In this document: positions 32,347 to 43,922 of the stretch, piece after piece
Numbering within the stretch: the first letter of the stretch is position 1
Layout of the letters: each line of letters begins with the position of its first letter
Source: Halocafeteria seosinensis
Lineage: Eukaryota > Sar > Bigyra > Bicosoecida
Length of the DNA: 64,000 nt
Reading direction: 5' to 3'
NCBI GenBank assembly: GCA_001687465.1
Contig: LVLI01000035.1
Span: 1-64,000 of the forward strand
Made by a program: the position numbers and the translations under genes
Notes under the pieces: generated by a model
The model's input: only the letters and a program-made list of their open reading frames with translations
Told to the model about the DNA's origin: nothing
Database searches by the model: none

Positions 32347-35300
32347 ATGGAGGAGCACAACGTTTCGTCATCGGACGATTCCACTCCCTCCTCGGTGTCC
32401 ACATCACAACAAGAGAATCAGCAGGAAGGCAACGCTCCTCCCACAGAGAGCGATACCGGTACTCGTGGAGCCACAGATGGCGAGGAGGAGGAAACAACCG
32501 AGGAGCAGTCGGGACGAGAGAGTGAGCGACGTGCTGCAGCTGCTGAAACGGGGAGGTATCGACGCCGTCATATAGCGATTGAAGGAGAAACCGAGCAGCA
32601 AGAGAGCGCCCAGGGTACCACATCTTCATCACGTGGCATGGAACATGATGAGAATGGTAGTGGGAACGGATCAAAAGATCAGCAGGGCGAAACAACGGAT
32701 GATACACTAGGTTACAGCACGCAACAAGAGTCGGGAACTGGTAACAGCAGTAGTCATTACGACCATTCTAGTGGAGAAGAGAGAGTCTCTTCTGAATACC
32801 GCATGTATTCTCAGAAGGAAGAGAGTCATGAAACTTGGGCAACAACAGTCCCAAGTCAAAGTAATCGTTCAGAACAAAGGGCCAACGATTCCTCGTCCCA
32901 AGTTAGCGGCACCGAAAGAACTGAGCATGCATCCAGTGTAAAGGCTCACGATCAGCAGTATTATCCTCAACAGAGCTCGAGATTGGCTTCCCAGGGTGCT
33001 TGGAACGTTGTTCGTGATGGGCAGGGGCGGATTTTCGAACAAGCTGCGCCTGCAGGTGCGGGTCGGTTTGTTCAGTCTCAGGATCCTTACTCTACCAGCT
33101 CTACAGGGAGTTACGAAAATATGAGCTCGGGGGAATATCAACAGTTTCAGCAGCGACTTTCAAGTCATATCGCTCGATTGCAGGAAGACTTAAACTCCAC
33201 AATGAACGTATGCAAAGAATTACGAAGCGAGAACGACGAATTGCGGAATCAGTTCGACAAGGTGCGCTATTATGCAACTTCGTTATGTCTAACATACTGA
33301 ATACTACATGATTGGTTCGTTAATACGCGTTAGCAGGTTCAAAGTGACTACATGGAATTGGCGGAGAAGTTCAATTCGGTTAGACAGCAGTGTATGGAAG
33401 AGGTGGAGTCAAGGGTATGGTATATCGTGTTTTGTATCGAGCAGCCGTTCTATAAATCGTTTTCACTTGCTGGTTCAGATTGCCACCGAGAGGAAATATG
33501 AAGAGTTTTGCGACGAATGGCGAGAACAGCTCCGACAGAAAGAAGAAGAATTCAAGAAATTGCGAGAAGAAATGCAGCCCCCGCCAGATCTAGACGAATT
33601 GAAAATTCAGATCCGAGAAGAGCTTGAAGGAGCATACAAAGAGAAGGAACAAGTAAGGAATTATTATGCGCTGCCATTTATCACTTGTACGGCTACTAAT
33701 GTGGATACGGATTATGATTGCCAGGAACTACAAAATACAATAGACGAATATCGTAGTCTCTACTACGCAGAACGGAAATTGGTAGAGGCGTATAAACAGC
33801 GTGTATCCGAACAGGAGTATAGCAGAGGTAAGCCATTGGAAGATCTAACCGCCACTGTGCGTCTTTTTACTTGGTGGAATGGGCTGATGATCAGAAAAGG
33901 AGTACGATGCGTTGAAGAAAAGCTACGAAAAGGAAATCGACCAGTTACGTGAAAATTGGCGCCAAGCGCAAAGCGAAATCGACAAAGCTCAAACAGATTT
34001 CGATTCCAAAGTTCGTAAAATTCGGGAGAACTATAACTATGCGGAGGGAGCTGCGCGAGCAGCAGAGGAAGAGGCGAAGGAGATGCGGCAACAGCGGGAC
34101 GACTTGAAGAATCAAGTAAACGACTTACAGTCTCAACTTGACCGCATTCAATCGGACCAGCAGCGCGAGCGTCAAGAAATGGAGCTGAAACTCAATTCTG
34201 CAACCAGCGAAAGAGATACTGAGAAGGAGATGAGACAGAGCAGAGATGAAGTGGTTGACGATCTGAAGTCAAGACTAAGTTCTTTGGAGACTGAGAATAT
34301 GCGTCTGAAGGATGAAGTTGATGGTTTGAAACGCCAGAGAGATTCGATTCAAGAGGAAAACGAGGCTCAGCTTCGCAGTTCGCGGCAGCAGGCCGAACGG
34401 AAGGAAAGTCAACTTCAAAGCCAGCTTGACTACGAACAGTCCCGCGCCGATACTGCTGAGAGAAGAGTTTCTGAGTTGCAACAAGAAATGAAGACATTAG
34501 AGACGAGCTATAAGGTAAAGGCTTATGTAGCCTGTTTTGATGTTTACGGCTAAATTATAATATTTCTTTCATAATGCAGAATAGAATCGACACACTTACA
34601 CAAGACTACGAGCAACGACTCTCAACTATGCAAATATTCAGTGACAGAGCCAACGACGAAGATACACTTGAGGACGACTTCGATGTATTTGGCGCGAAAA
34701 AACTTAAAAGTCAGCTTCACGAGGCTCAAAATTCCATGCAAAAGATGCATAAGGAACTTTCTGCTGCTCAAGCAGAAGCAAGGAAGTACAAGGACCTGTA
34801 CAACGAAGGATCCGCTGAAGTTGAGCGTCACAAGCGACAGATTGAAAAGCTGCAAGCTTCGGCTGACAAATATTCTGAAGTGCAGAATCAACTGAAACAA
34901 TATTCGTCCAATTGGAATGAAGTGAAAGGTAAACTGGTGTGGACTAGTAGCAGTGATGTTTTGAGACATTATGGCAAAGACTTTGTCTCTTCATTTTTGA
35001 GTGCAGAAGAGAAACGCCAACTGGAGGAATCCGTCGATCGTTTAAAAGATGAGCTGAGCAATGCGTCGGAGGAGAACAAACGACTGCAAGAAGCATCTCG
35101 AGTGAGTACTTGTCAGGCCTTTGCTATCAAGATGAAGTATTACCGGCTATTGGACGAGACTACAGGAACGAGACGAGACATGGCGTCAGTACCTCAATGA
35201 TCAGAAACGACAGTTGAAAAAAGAAAAAGCCGAAGAAGTCAAGAACATACGAGCTAAAGCGGAAGAATACAAACGAAAACTCTTGGATGTCTTCCGTAGA

Positions 35301-35540
35301 TTCCAAGAGCTCAAAGCAGTCTGTAGCGCCCTGAAGACGGAACGAGACATTCGTTCACAACATGAGAACTCTAGTTTACAGAGTGCGCAAAAACAAATTC
35401 GTCAACTGGAACGTGAACGCGAGCTGTACCTTCATAGTGCGGGTGGGGAGAACGAGGAGAATGAGGAGACCCACGAGTGGGAGGAGTCCAGCCATCTGTC
35501 TAGTGACGCATCAGAATCTGCCCACGAGGTCAAGCGGTGA
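32347..35540 (+). CDS. Long coiled-coil protein, eight exons
   Basis: Exons 32347-33261, 33337-33414, 33479-33652, 33725-33827, 33895-34514, 34580-34928, 35007-35101 and 35166-35540 sum to 2,709 nt, 902 residues. The N-terminal ~240 residues are acidic, Ser/Gln-rich disorder. From about residue 270 to 860 the protein is almost continuous coiled coil with heptad Leu/Glu/Arg/Gln (SSHIARLQEDLNSTMNV onward). A short break rich in Asp/Glu (NDEDTLEDDFDVFG) interrupts it. No motor, kinase or calponin domain is seen. Such proteins are commonly centrosomal, ciliary or Golgi tethers; I cannot choose between them. The stop lies 17 nt from the convergent ATG5 stop. Confidence 0.8.
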
Positions 35541-35556
35541 ACCCGTGCACACCATA

Positions 35557-36668
35557 TTATCCAACGCATACATATAAAAACCCATCAGGATGGCGCATAG
35601 TCTTGTAGACTTCCGAAACGGGGGCTGACGGCGGCACATTGATGCCGTGGCACAGTATTCGCTCGTATGTGTAGCCTGACGCCTCTAGGACCTTTCCTAC
35701 TGTTAGTTCAATACCATCAGCGTCACTTATGGTACCGCGAATCTGCTTGCATGGTCTGTCCTGGTAAAGAATGCGAAGCGGGAAAACCAGCTCTTTGCCA
35801 GGTTTTTCATGATTTGCTACCTCTTCTAGTAAAGGAGAAGAGGTACAGGTACCTTCGAAGTCTCCCTTTGTTAAGCAATACCATAGGCGTTCGTGCTTCG
35901 ACTTCTGCATTGTCATCACTGGTTGTACAGTGTCCTGTTGTAGATACACAGCTTGTTTCAGACTTTGGTTGAACCTCCACTTGACATCGTCGTCCTCAGT
36001 ACAGGGAGGAATCTGTGCGCAATGGAATGGTGAGCCGCCAGAGAGTATCAACCTGAGAGAGTAATATTTGTACGTACTGTATCTGTTGGTGGTTCCCCAA
36101 CATGAATCACCAGTCTCCATGGGACCAGCTGGTTAGCAGCCGACCCTACTCCAGGGGCGACAACAATATGGCCTTCGTTTGCCTCATACTCTGTTGGCAG
36201 TTGTGTGTGCGTTGCTAAACTCTTGTTTGTCTCGCTCGCGGTTGCGGCGACTGTCGTCTCTCCTTCGGGAGAATCGCGATGTTGCAAGCTTAACTGATGA
36301 ATATCATAGACGACCCCAGCTGGATATTGCCATCGAACCGGCACCTGTTTCTGTTCGTCTTCTATCCAAAATTGATCCTTCTGACTGGGTTTCTGTACCA
36401 TGAACTCCTTGAAGTAGTTCCATGCTGTGCTCGTGAGCAATGCCAGAGGTACATATGAGCACCTTGGAATCATCACCTGCGTTGTTGGTCGTCCAATAGT
36501 CTACAGTCTGTGTCATGTCATTGCATCCAATTCCTGTGAAGCGTGACGTACCAGTTGAGGCAACGGAGACGTGGATGCCGCGACATCGTGAGCGCACAAT
36601 TGAAAGAGTGCTGGAATACTGCCTTCCCAGACTTCGTTTCGGAGCCTAGCCTTTCGATATGGGTCCAT
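35557..36668 (-). CDS. ATG5: Autophagy protein ATG5
   Basis: Three exons (36552-36668, 36078-36476, 35557-36012) sum to 972 nt, 323 residues. ATG5 is conjugated to ATG12 and, with ATG16, acts as the E3 for ATG8 lipidation on the phagophore. The family blocks are in order: VWEGSIPALFQL at the start, IPRCSYVPLALL, VPVRWQYPAGVVYDIH, PWRLVIHV, then FNQSLKQAVYLQQ (its Lys is the candidate ATG12 acceptor), KSKHERLWYCLTKGDFE, VFPLRILYQDRP and the C-terminal HGINVPPSAPVSEVY...HPDGFLYV. Both UblA and UblB halves are present. An acidic or Thr-rich insert of ~45 residues separates two conserved blocks. The start MDPYRKARLRNEVWEG sits right at the first conserved block. Confidence 0.93.
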
Positions 36669-37627
36669 CACAGTAATCAATGGAGCTAGGACTGGAAACT
36701 ACCAACTAAGTTGTAGAATGATAGCATGACCGTACCGGAGGCATGTTGTACAAAAATCACGGTCGTTGAAGGCCCTACAAATATACGCTGTATGCGCATC
36801 TATTGAAGCAAGTTCAACCAAACGTTGAAGGAAGGATGTCGATTTGGTGTTTAGAATACAATGTCAGTCCCTTAAAAGGTGAAAAAATTCCATTGTGGTA
36901 GATAGTACATCGTTGATATTTCGACACCTACAGTACCTCCATTTTGTTTTTCAACTGCAGTATCGCGCTCAGGGAGCGAGGAATCGAAACCTGCGACCAC
37001 CACAGTCAAAGATCCACGTTTCACGAGTTAACATTACCCGTAGGTATCTCTAATGTTATCTTGGCACGAGAAGTGTCTTGATCGTAAGCCCCTCTGTAGT
37101 GTAGATGTCCCGGAAGGAATTTTGTGCGTCGACTCCTCCAAAGAGCCGTGCTGACCCCTTCCAAACAAGTCAGTACAGCACAGTTGACTTATTCCAACCG
37201 TGGTCCTCGCGAACCCTCCAGAATTGTGCCGTGTCGCTAACACGTCCGGCCACCAGCACTATAGGCAGTAGATGTACAATGAAAGCATTGCGTCCTTCGG
37301 TACATGTATTGACATCGATACTCTTACCTACACACGGAGTTAATGCTCGCTCGAGAAGGAAGAAGAGCGCAAAGTTGTACTAACAACATGTGTATCGAAC
37401 ATACCGAGCACATTATATGTGCATTCGAATAGCTAGCATCACCAACGGGGTTTTCAACATTAATCAGTGCTGTTAATGAGGAATTGAGAGTGGCCAGACT
37501 CGCAGGCAAGTCATCGCAGATACCAACTAATGTACACCAGGCAATAACAGTGTAGACGAAGATACAAAAAAGTGTGGATTGTTTACCTACTCGAATTACA
37601 CGAGTGTATTTCTTAGGGAATTAGTTT
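36669..37627. other. Intergenic, no confident gene
   Basis: Nearly 1 kb separates ATG5 and PSMB4, both on the minus strand. The best open stretch is minus-strand ~37430-37620, including PASLATLNSSLTALINVENP. It directly follows the PSMB4 stop, lacks a start codon and could not be linked to neighbouring exons. A weak tRNA-like patch near 36965-37030 fails on its T-loop length. Confidence 0.45.
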
Positions 37628-38489
37628 CTACCAGCTTCCACCGCACTCTACACCACCTTTTGGGTCAATGAACGCTTTATAATCCCACTTCGTATCAAGA
37701 GAAAACGGTTCACTGATGCTCACACCGTCAGTGGCGATTCGTCCGACCTGGATCTTGTTGATTGTCCTCGTGTCACGGTATAGCAATACACGCATCACGT
37801 CCATCAGCATTTGTCTGGCCTCCTCTTCTGGCATGTCCGGTCTCCACTTTTCCCTTAGTATGGGCATGGCAAAATGGTGGCCAAAGCCTGTAGCAATAAA
37901 ATCTTCCTCGAACGCTGTGCCATAAAGGTCAACCATACCCAAAGAAACATCTCCCTTGTGGACACCAGCGACCAAGAGTGAATTCCAGAGAGGATTTAGT
38001 CGCATTCTCCTATTGTACATAACGCGGGATAGCCAACTATAGATTTCACGTCCTGTTAACTGTCTTCCGTCATCTGTGCATCGGTCATCACATAGGTCTT
38101 CTTCCAAGATGTCCGACAGAAGCTGGAAATCGCTGAATTCCCCACTGGCCCCAATCAGGGTGTATGAGCCAAATTGACGAATACGATCCAAATTTGTGAA
38201 TCTAGCCATGGAACCATAGTTGCCTGTCTCGGCACAAGAGAAGTGATTAAGCATGTGTATGCAATAAGGGCCTGAAGAGTGCAGTTCTTGACATACCTAG
38301 CGTATCTGCAGCCAAAAGCACTCCTCCTTTGAACTTTACGCCCACAACGGAGGTCCCCGTGACAATGGGTTGTCTGCAAATTTAGTCCATACGGACCCAG
38401 GGAGTGATTTTTACGGTGTCATAACAACAGCAGAAGACAAAGCAGATCGTGCTCGTGGCTTACGTCGTATGTGTTTTTTGGGGAGGCAT
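37628..38489 (-). CDS. PSMB4: 20S proteasome subunit beta-7 (PSMB4)
   Basis: Three exons (38464-38489, 38297-38373, 37628-38223) sum to 699 nt, 232 residues. This is a structural, non-catalytic subunit of the 20S core beta ring. Diagnostic sequence: [102 protein letters not shown] and a GGSW end like plant PBG1. The first exon has only 26 coding nt and gives a very short propeptide ([13 protein letters not shown]) before the T-G-T processing site. This start is phase-consistent but is the least certain part. The 90-nt first intron covers the 5' end. Confidence 0.93.
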
Positions 38490-38919
38490 TCTATTTCCCT
38501 ATCACCAGCGGAGGACAACTTAAGATATATACGTATTAGAGAAATATACTTAGCACGGAAAGAAATCAACAGAGAGCTTCTGAAGTCTTCAGTTAATCCA
38601 GTAAACCCTGATCAATCTAACAAAGCCAGATCGCCCTTTCTCTTCCCCTCCAGCCGGAACTACAAAAAGACTCAACCACCGCTCTCAACTTCACACGCTG
38701 CTCGCCGCCCGGAGGTAGATGGACCATACACAGCTCTTTGGAATGTTGCAGTGGTTCCCCAAAGGTGAGGAAGAGTATGCAGTTGGTGTAGGTCCACAAT
38801 GTCATGTGCTTTGCCCTCAGTGACCTTTTGATGCCGAAGCACCCGAAATTCATTTGCAGAGTTCCTCCAGTACGAACAAGAATTACTCAGAGGAAGTACA
38901 GTACTGCGACAAATAAATA
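38490..38919. other. Divergent promoter region
   Basis: The region is shared by PSMB4 (minus) and the MIOS-like gene (plus). Minus-strand frames at 38617-38941 (including YGPSTSGRRAA) have no domain and no phase-compatible link to PSMB4, so I left them out. Confidence 0.5.
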
Positions 38920-41900
38920 ATGGCCTCGTCAGCAGGTTCATATTTATCTTCTACCACCAGCGCAACCCACCGGGTGAGCTCGAAGCAAGGGGGCTATTCG
39001 TACTCGTACTCCCATGCACACCCGGTGCTTCGGAGCCCTGATGCTTCAGCATTCGCGTTCGAGCCCACGGGGAAATATTTATCACATGCGACAACTTGGA
39101 AGAATGACATCTTACGGCACAATATTCTCAATGTTCCACCGCATCGTACGGGAGGCGAAGGGGACCAGGACCGGAGCAGCGAAAGCAGCAGCACTAGCTG
39201 GATGAGAAGTGATCTTACAGATAGAACGTGCTCCCCGTCAGCGACGATAACTCCCACATCTGAGATAGACGATCATACGAGTATTGATGCAATCGGCTCG
39301 CAACATGCACTTCATGATTCCGTTGCAACCACCAGCATGGGAGGCACCACGGTGGTGGCTTCTTCAGCGGGGGATTCGACACACTCGGGAGTCTCGGTCG
39401 ACACACAGATGATTCAGCCGTCTTTGTACGACAACACCGCCTTGCAACGCGCAACGATGTCGACACGGCCACTAGTGCAATTATTCCAAGATCGGGGGTC
39501 CTGGCTTGTTGAACGGCGGCTGCTTGACGAAAGCTCAGCAACCCCAGTTGCGGCTGAGAGTTCCGAGAGCCTAGTCTCCGGGTTCTATGCGGACATCACA
39601 GAGGCTATGCGAGAGCGGGTGCTTGCTGGATATGGCTCTAATTTCCTTCACAATTATAATTTATGTGCTACAGCCGCCGCTCACTCGCAAACGTTGTTGG
39701 GACCTCAGCTACATGATGGTCGGCGACGGAAAGCGGACCATGGGGATTCCCACGGTAAACATTCGCAAGCCACTCAAGGCCAGTCGAAGGCAGTGCATAA
39801 AACTTCTGCAGCAGCGGATATCAAAGCTTGTTTGTGTGCAATCGCGGAGGACTCATGGGGTAGTACAAATGATGATGCCTTTGAATTATGCCGTTCTCTC
39901 TTAGGTATTGGCAGGACAAATGCCGTTAAGGAGGAAGCTCAAGCTTCTTTCGTTGTCCCCGATGAATGGTGGGCGAAGATAGAAAGGGTGCATAGTATCC
40001 GGCGTTTGCGCACCGCATGGGAATGGCTCAGCGGACTGTGTGGCACACGGATCACACTCACTAGTACGAAGGAATTACTGTCCTCGCTCCAAAGTTCGGG
40101 GTGGCTCTGCAATGGAAGGAAACATCGTAGACCAACTGCCAATACCCCTGTTACCGAAGAAATTTCTAATACCTTCGGAGACCCGGCGCGCTTGCCGCTG
40201 CCACTCAACGGACTAATGGTTCAAAATATGATGGACAGAGTTCTTGGAATGTATCGACACGGGAATGAGTGGAGCGTTGAGGAGAGCGTTACGGGAGAGT
40301 CGAAGAGGGATGATTCATTGTGTAATGTTAAGTCTCTCGGGCCTATAAGCTTGAGCTCCTTAATCAACCATCGAAATAGCCTCGGAAACGTGGCCGAAAT
40401 AGAAGCAACTAGAAGCCTGGCATTTTATTGCTGTGATTGGCCCATTCTGCCTCTTCACCCGTTAGCTTTGACGGAAAAGGCTAAAAAGGAACGACACTTC
40501 CTCCCCTGGAACGTAGACGGTTTCATGTACCCGTCGGATACCCCGGAAGAAATCGCCGATGGATTCGCTGGCAACCTAGGGAGGGCAGTGGAAAACGGCA
40601 GATGGGAGAGGGCCGTGGGTCTGTGCTCCGTTGTTGATATTTTTCTTGTTCTTCCTTATCTTTCTGAAGCGTTAAGGAAGGTAAACAAGATAGGAATGAA
40701 TAAAACGGTCCCCTCGCTCGGACATTTTCCTGCATCCCTATTTGGTTGTACTTGGTCCGCTAGGTTGTTAAAATACTTAGCGGAGGGAGTTGAAATTGGA
40801 GCCGAGGATGGTGAGAATAAAGGTTCTGATAAGGAAGATCGCCCAGCGTACCTTCCGCTTGATGATGGGCAAGCGATTGACACGTCTCATGTCCATAGTG
40901 AATTTTGGTGGGACTTACGAAAGACGTACGGAGTTATAGCAAACCTTTTGGAGGCTTACATTTCACTCTCAAATGCAACCTTTCATCAGTCTTCTTTGGG
41001 GTACGAGGCAGATTCTGCATATACTGCCAGAAGCACCGAAACGAACAGGTCGCCGATTGAGTTTGCGCGAAATCTAGTGACCAAGTGGCTTAACCTCAAA
41101 ACCAGCATAGAGCATATGCTGCAGAAATTAAAAGCTATGTGGACGGTCGATGGTCTAAGGAAAAGGCATCGTCATCCTTATCTTATTATGTTGCTCAGCG
41201 TAATGCTTTTCAGCCTTCCTGTTTTCAAGGACTCACGGAAGATAAATGCCAGCACCGCGATACCAAACCACGTACAAGAAGAATTCGCTTGCTGTCTGGC
41301 GGACGAAGGCTTAGAGCTGCATGATAGGGTTGGACTTGCTTTGACCGTACTCCCCTTGGAGGATGCACTTGAGTTTGCTTCCCATCTCATTGGATGGGCT
41401 TGCTCATTTGGTGACATCAGAGGAATAAGTTTAAATGGGCTTCCTGGTTCAAATGAAGTTCAGTCGAAGCAATCTACGTCAAGCTCCGAGTCCCTCTTGC
41501 GGAACTTTGTGGACCATAGTGCTGACGTTCAAACTGCTTCCCTATTTTGTTTGGCAATTGACCCCTACACGGTGACCACTGCGATATCTATGGCTGTGGA
41601 GGCTTGGTGGGGCGCGTATGTAGGGCTACTTGACAGATGGAGATGCTGGCATCATCGGGCGGCGTTAGACGTTGTCCGTTCTGAGCTGGCCATGCGATAC
41701 AAAGCTGCACGGGGACACCAACACGATCCGCTGTGGCATCCTTTTTTTGCCGCTACTCAAAGGCGCCATGAAAAGCGAGCGACGGAGAATCAACGGCAGG
41801 ACGCTTCTTGTGGCTTGAGGACGGCCAGGCTACGGCAAGTGCGTGACACTAACGCGTGGTTTGAGGAAGTCTCCGAATGGATCAAGGCAGAGCTAATATC

Positions 41901-43176
41901 AGAACGTGCACATGCTGCAGACGTCTTGCGACTAGCACAGTTCTTTCTTTCGTATCTCCACATGCGACCAACACTAAACGTGATGTCCATTGTAACCCAG
42001 TTATCGGAACTAATTCATTCGACTCTTCCAGTTGCGAAGACCGAAGATGTACAGGAATGGAGCTCTCCCGGAGAAGGCAGTGGGTCTCAGCGGACACTTC
42101 CTCAGCGGGGCAACATTACCGCTCACATTCGCGAAGGTGCCGGGAAGAAACCGTTGAAAGGGCGGTCCCCACTTTCGCTAAGTACTCCGACAAAAAACAA
42201 TCCCGTCCCTCCATTGCAATCTGTGCCACCACCAGAGTCGTTGCACTCTGTTCTTCCTTTCAGTTATCGCGGGAAGTTCCCCAGCATGTATTCGCCTGTG
42301 GAGACAAGACTCAAAGGTTCACCTTCGCCGTTCCAGAAGACGGTTGCAACCCAGATGCTGAACAGGAACGTAGACATGGAATCAAACGAATCGGATACTT
42401 CATTGATGCGTCGGTTCTTGGGGCTATCTTATGTATTTCCAACTGTTCCGTTGAGTTTCTACGGCTGGGGTGTTTTGACGCAAACGGTGACGTATGCTCC
42501 TTCAGAGTACATGCGCTGTAGTTTCTGTGACAAGCCCTTGACGTTGCCTTACTTTGTAAAAAACTCTGCTGCTTCGCTGGCATGGTTGAATGAGCAAGGA
42601 CCACGTTTACGTTGCTGTCCTCTGTGTCAAAAAGTGCTGCCGAAGTGCTCGCTATCCCTTTTGTCTATGCGTGTCGTAAACCCTGCCCGTAGGATTGTCC
42701 AAAAGGATCAATTGAGCACCTACGAGAAAGAGTTTTCGAATTCTTCCAGGGTTTGGAGTGAGCTTTTTTCTCGAAATCATCCTGAAATCTTGCGCTATTT
42801 GGGAACTCACTTTGGTTCTTGCGAAGACTATACCCACTATGTGAATGAATTAGAAAAAAGCGTCACCGAGCGCTTGGATGAGGTCATAGATCGTAATATT
42901 GATGGAAGCGTCAACTCTCCAGCTAATGAGAGATGGCCATTGCTGGAGACGTCACTGCGATACGCCTTCAATTCTACGACGAATATGCCTCCGTTTCCTA
43001 TAAAAGAATCCACAAGCTCGCGAGACGGAGGCAAACGCTTTGAGGACACCTGGGTGTGGTGCTCCTCTTGTCGCCATGGAGGGTACACAAAGAACCTGCT
43101 GGAATGGTTCTCCGTGCACGAAATGTGTCCTGTGGCAGGATGTGAGTGTCATTGTGTTTTACAGGATGCAAGATGA
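38920..43176 (+). CDS. MIOS: GATOR2/SEA complex subunit MIOS (SEA4), propeller-less
   Basis: A single exon encodes 1,418 residues. MIOS belongs to the GATOR2 complex that relays amino-acid status to TORC1 at the lysosome. The C-terminal signature is clear: a zinc-binding stretch (MRCSFCDKPLTLPYF, LRCCPLCQKVLPKC) followed by the RING-like end WVWCSSCRHGGYTKNLLEWF, HEMCPVAGCECHC. Upstream is a long helical solenoid with conserved MIOS-like EAMRERVLAGYGSNFLHNY and SIRRLRTAWEWLSGL. Animal and yeast homologues begin with a seven-bladed WD40 propeller. Here the first ~210 residues are Ser/Thr-rich, with no WD pattern, and only 430 nt separate the start from the divergent PSMB4 gene. The propeller is therefore absent or highly diverged. 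Confidence 0.85.
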   Translation: MASSAGSYLSSTTSATHRVSSKQGGYSYSYSHAHPVLRSPDASAFAFEPTGKYLSHATTWKNDILRHNILNVPPHRTGGEGDQDRSSESSSTSWMRSDLTDRTCSPSATITPTSEIDDHTSIDAIGSQHALHDSVATTSMGGTTVVASSAGDSTHSGVSVDTQMIQPSLYDNTALQRATMSTRPLVQLFQDRGSWLVERRLLDESSATPVAAESSESLVSGFYADITEAMRERVLAGYGSNFLHNYNLCATAAAHSQTLLGPQLHDGRRRKADHGDSHGKHSQATQGQSKAVHKTSAAADIKACLCAIAEDSWGSTNDDAFELCRSLLGIGRTNAVKEEAQASFVVPDEWWAKIERVHSIRRLRTAWEWLSGLCGTRITLTSTKELLSSLQSSGWLCNGRKHRRPTANTPVTEEISNTFGDPARLPLPLNGLMVQNMMDRVLGMYRHGNEWSVEESVTGESKRDDSLCNVKSLGPISLSSLINHRNSLGNVAEIEATRSLAFYCCDWPILPLHPLALTEKAKKERHFLPWNVDGFMYPSDTPEEIADGFAGNLGRAVENGRWERAVGLCSVVDIFLVLPYLSEALRKVNKIGMNKTVPSLGHFPASLFGCTWSARLLKYLAEGVEIGAEDGENKGSDKEDRPAYLPLDDGQAIDTSHVHSEFWWDLRKTYGVIANLLEAYISLSNATFHQSSLGYEADSAYTARSTETNRSPIEFARNLVTKWLNLKTSIEHMLQKLKAMWTVDGLRKRHRHPYLIMLLSVMLFSLPVFKDSRKINASTAIPNHVQEEFACCLADEGLELHDRVGLALTVLPLEDALEFASHLIGWACSFGDIRGISLNGLPGSNEVQSKQSTSSSESLLRNFVDHSADVQTASLFCLAIDPYTVTTAISMAVEAWWGAYVGLLDRWRCWHHRAALDVVRSELAMRYKAARGHQHDPLWHPFFAATQRRHEKRATENQRQDASCGLRTARLRQVRDTNAWFEEVSEWIKAELISERAHAADVLRLAQFFLSYLHMRPTLNVMSIVTQLSELIHSTLPVAKTEDVQEWSSPGEGSGSQRTLPQRGNITAHIREGAGKKPLKGRSPLSLSTPTKNNPVPPLQSVPPPESLHSVLPFSYRGKFPSMYSPVETRLKGSPSPFQKTVATQMLNRNVDMESNESDTSLMRRFLGLSYVFPTVPLSFYGWGVLTQTVTYAPSEYMRCSFCDKPLTLPYFVKNSAASLAWLNEQGPRLRCCPLCQKVLPKCSLSLLSMRVVNPARRIVQKDQLSTYEKEFSNSSRVWSELFSRNHPEILRYLGTHFGSCEDYTHYVNELEKSVTERLDEVIDRNIDGSVNSPANERWPLLETSLRYAFNSTTNMPPFPIKESTSSRDGGKRFEDTWVWCSSCRHGGYTKNLLEWFSVHEMCPVAGCECHCVLQDAR

Positions 43177-43511
43177 GTGTGGGATTTTGTTTAAGTACTC
43201 CTGATATTCCGTCCGAATTAACAACCCCATAAACGTCCATAGGAACTAGTATATGTGGTACCCTTTCAATTATGTTGAGAGTGGATGTGATAGTAGTAGG
43301 CGTTATTACGGGTATGTCCATTTAGTCGAACGAAACAAAATACACCTGGTTTGTACAGTGACTGCCCAACGACGTAAAGCTTCTGGTTGAAAGAAAGCGT
43401 CCTAAATTTTTTAGTGTTCTATTTATACGAATGTTTGCTATCCACTTTTTAGCATCTTTATCCCAACTCACACCTTTATAACCACTAGTGTTGTTTTTTG
43501 ATTTTCCTCTA
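43177..43511. other. Intergenic between convergent genes
   Basis: This is the 3' flank of both MIOS and SNU13, AT-rich, with a T-run near 43494-43499. No RNA gene or coding exon is seen. Confidence 0.6.
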
Positions 43512-43922
43512 TCAGATTAGCGTCTTCTCAATTGCAACCTTCATGGTTTCAATTTGGCTCTTTAATTGACTGTCAGTACTCGTGATGATCGAAGCAGAGA
43601 TAACAGGTCTGGAGACTCCACACGCTCTACCCAAAGCCACTTTGGAGGGGACAAAGATATATGGTGTGTTCTTATCTTCACACAACAAGGGCAGATGCAG
43701 CAAAATCTCGAGAGGCTCTGTATCCGCCGCAAGGACAACGAACTCAGCGATCCCCCTGTTGAGCGTTTTAGTTGCTTCGTTCGCGCCCTTCTTCAGTTGT
43801 TTGTAATTATTCGCCTGCTGTACCAAATCGAGAATGGATACGGTGAGTTTCTCGTCTGCCAACGGGTATGCTTTGGGATTCACACCACTGTTACTGGCGG
43901 CTCCTCCGTTTGCTTCGGCCAT
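43512..43922 (-). CDS. SNU13: SNU13/NHP2L1, K-turn RNA-binding protein of U4 snRNP and box C/D snoRNP
   Basis: A single exon gives 136 residues from [25 protein letters not shown]13 (15.5K) binds kink-turns in U4 snRNA and box C/D snoRNAs and nucleates both particles. The L7Ae/L30e core is intact: [54 protein letters not shown] (quoted here in overlapping parts of the domain), and [15 protein letters not shown]. Length and C-terminus ([14 protein letters not shown]) match the family. The N-terminal ~10 residues are extended. An ATG four codons upstream (MLITMAEA) is possible. Confidence 0.96.
   Translation of the reverse strand: MAEANGGAASNSGVNPKAYPLADEKLTVSILDLVQQANNYKQLKKGANEATKTLNRGIAEFVVLAADTEPLEILLHLPLLCEDKNTPYIFVPSKVALGRACGVSRPVISASIITSTDSQLKSQIETMKVAIEKTLI

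Noticed and set aside
36955-37045. Minus-strand tRNA-like patch with GGTTTCGATTCC
   Set aside because: The T-loop has eight bases instead of seven, the T-stem does not close with five pairs, and no matching acceptor or D-stem could be drawn.
37324-37620. Possible membrane-protein exon downstream of PSMB4 on the minus strand
   Set aside because: The open stretch has no start codon, begins directly after the PSMB4 stop and could not be spliced in phase to any neighbour.
38617-38941. Minus-strand frames considered as the PSMB4 first exon
   Set aside because: The 26-nt exon at 38464-38489 joins in phase with a 90-nt intron, typical for this genome. The more distant frames would need an intron over 300 nt and show no propeptide similarity.
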